From assembly GCA_003644265.1 (NCBI GenBank), contig QNBX01000218.1:1-6287 (forward strand): a stretch of DNA of 6,287 bases, in the 5' to 3' direction. Under the pieces are notes generated by a model. That model did not search any database. It was not told the origin of the DNA and worked only from the letters and a program-made list of their open reading frames with translations. Below, one piece after another: positions 5,229-6,287 of the stretch. Position numbers and translations under genes: made by a program. Each line of letters opens with the position of its first letter. The first letter of the stretch is position 1. Source of the DNA: Planctomycetota bacterium. GTDB taxonomy: Bacteria > Planctomycetota > B15-G4.

Positions 5229-6287
5229 GGCGCGGCCTTCCCGGTCCAGCTGGCCGAGAGCAGGAAGCCCAGCTCCTCGGCGCCGGATTCCAGGTCGTGG
5301 TACTCGATCGATTCGGTCATCGAGCCCACGAAGGCCATCTGCAGCAGTGAGGTGCGGTAGTCCGCCAGGGCGCGCAGGCCGCCCAGGCGCGAGTCGGCCT
5401 CGACCACGCCCTCGATCAGCATGCCGTTCATGCGATCCACCAGGATGCGCTCCAGCACGACGCCGTCGACGACGCGGTTGCAGGCCTCGGCCAGCGCGCG
5501 GCTGGCGGCCATGCGACGGCCCAGGCCCTGCTCCTCGGAGGCCACGCCGGGGGACGCGCTGCCCGCTGCGCTGACGCCCGCTGCGAGGTCCGCTGCGGCC
5601 TCGCGGTCGTGGTCGGCGGCCTGTGCGGCGCCCGTGGGCGCGCTCTTGGCCGCGGCCACGGCGGGGCCCTGTTGCTTGCGCTTGTACTTCTGCTGCTTGG
5701 GTGTGTCGTCGCCGCCCAGGGCGAACAGGCTCAGCAGCAGGGCCAGGCCCAGGCCCGCCGCGGCCAGCAGCTTCGGGGGTGGCAGCTTGGAGCAGGGCGC
5801 GGTGACGGCGCCCATGGGCACGGCGCGCAGCTGACCGCCGCGGGCCAGCTGGCGCAGGGCCCCCAGGCTGGCCAGTCCCGGCACCGTGAAGGCGCCGCTG
5901 GTGTCGCCGGCCTCCCAGCCGGGCAGGCCCTCGGTCAGGGCGCGCGGTACGGCCAACACCTCGAGCTCGCCGGCCAGCACGCCCGCGGCCTCGCGTTCCA
6001 GCGCCAGGGAGGGGGAGACCACGACGGCGCTGGGTGCGTTGGCTTCGCCTTCATCACCTCCGGTGGCGGCTGAGGCCAGGGCCGGCGGCAGGGCCGAGCG
6101 CAGGGCGCCGGGGCCGCTGGCGTCCAGGGTCTGGCTGCTCGCCACGGCGCCCGCGTTGAGCTGGATCAGCTCGGGCGCCAGGGGCGGTCCGTCCAGCACC
6201 AGCACGCGCGCCGGCAAGTCGTCCGGCAGCGCGGCCAGGAAGGCCTGCTCGCGCTGCATGATCGTGCCCACGGTCAGGTCGGGGTTG
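5225..6287 (-). CDS. PilM-PilN (GspL-like) fusion, 5' end beyond window
   Basis: About 353 residues are visible; the frame stays open to the right edge (NPDLT precedes the GTG at 6271), so the start lies outside. Numbering from that GTG, residues 20-155 look like the end of a PilM/GspL actin-like domain: PARVLVLDGPPLAPELI resembles the late strand and nucleotide-binding loop, and PGLASLGALRQL resembles the closing helix. Residues 167-187 form one membrane helix (LLAAAGLGLALLLSLFALGG). A basic stretch (KQQKYKRKQQ, 192-201) and an Ala-rich linker follow, and 262-345 fit a PilN-type ferredoxin-like domain (VVDGVVLERILVDRMNGMLI... EGVVEADSRLGGLRALADY). PilM and PilN are usually separate; the joined form has GspL topology. 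The stop overlaps the PilO-like start by 4 nt. ATPase motifs would be off-window. Confidence 0.75.
   Translation of the reverse strand, partial: NPDLTVGTIMQREQAFLAALPDDLPARVLVLDGPPLAPELIQLNAGAVASSQTLDASGPGALRSALPPALASAATGGDEGEANAPSAVVVSPSLALEREAAGVLAGELEVLAVPRALTEGLPGWEAGDTSGAFTVPGLASLGALRQLARGGQLRAVPMGAVTAPCSKLPPPKLLAAAGLGLALLLSLFALGGDDTPKQQKYKRKQQGPAVAAAKSAPTGAAQAADHDREAAADLAAGVSAAGSASPGVASEEQGLGRRMAASRALAEACNRVVDGVVLERILVDRMNGMLIEGVVEADSRLGGLRALADYRTSLLQMAFVGSMTESIEYHDLESGAEELGFLLSASWTGKAAP
5236..5241 (-). promoter_or_regulatory. Ribosome-binding site of the PilO-like gene
   Basis: GGAAGG on the minus strand lies 7 nt upstream of the ATG at 5228, inside the end of the PilM-PilN-like gene. 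It is a moderate Shine-Dalgarno match and supports that start together with the ATGA overlap. Confidence 0.45.

Noticed and set aside
5609..6073. A plus-strand open frame opposite the PilMN-like gene
   Set aside because: It is Gly/Gln/Ala-rich low complexity typical of antisense frames in GC-rich DNA.
6269..6271. GTG as the start of the PilMN-like gene
   Set aside because: The frame stays open upstream to the window edge and the GTG falls inside what looks like the actin-like domain, so the true start is off-window.
1..6287. tRNA, rRNA, CRISPR array, insertion sequence or attachment site
   Set aside because: I saw no cloverleaf-like segment, regularly spaced direct repeats, transposase motifs or terminal repeats; nearly all the window is accounted for by protein-coding genes.

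Overview
The window is very GC-rich and most likely comes from the Planctomycetota. The main clue is the C-terminus of the leftmost protein. It carries the Ca-binding dockerin/EF-hand-like block DCNENGxxD...DxNxDxIPDEC, followed by a beta-rich tail of a kind I associate with large secreted proteins of planctomycetes such as the Saltatorellus/Rohdeia/Engelhardtia lineages. This assignment is from memory of the motif, not from a search. Every gene I can support is on the minus strand.

Right to left (the direction of transcription), positions 6287-2025 hold a tightly packed four-gene operon for a type IV pilus / type II secretion-like trans-envelope machine. (1) A 5'-truncated PilM-PilN (GspL-like) fusion: end of the actin-like domain, one membrane helix, and a periplasmic PilN-like domain. 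(2) A PilO-like protein. (3) A bitopic PilP/GspC-like protein with a C-terminal HR domain. (4) A divergent PilQ/MshL-like secretin with a lipoprotein-type signal, fused to about five C-terminal TPR repeats. Junctions are ATGA or GTGA overlaps, or 1 nt apart, so translational coupling is likely. The gene order matches pilM-N-O-P-Q, but several parts look like type II secretion (GspL-like fusion, membrane-anchored GspC-like protein).

Positions 2024-1701 hold no gene. This stretch contains a perfect 7-bp hairpin that could end the operon transcript, an AT-rich island that may hold the promoter of the next gene, and a second inverted repeat in that gene's presumed leader.

Positions 1700-1 encode a secreted subtilisin/proteinase-K-like (S8) protein that runs off the left edge. 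The frame is open across all 1700 bases but lacks an in-window stop. The fold is clear, and the catalytic Asp and Ser are present, but the catalytic His is Phe and the oxyanion Asn is Asp. It is therefore probably a pseudoprotease: a secreted subtilase scaffold with an appended dockerin-like block and beta tail. Its base composition is visibly less GC-extreme than the operon's. A functional link to the secretion operon is possible but rests only on proximity.
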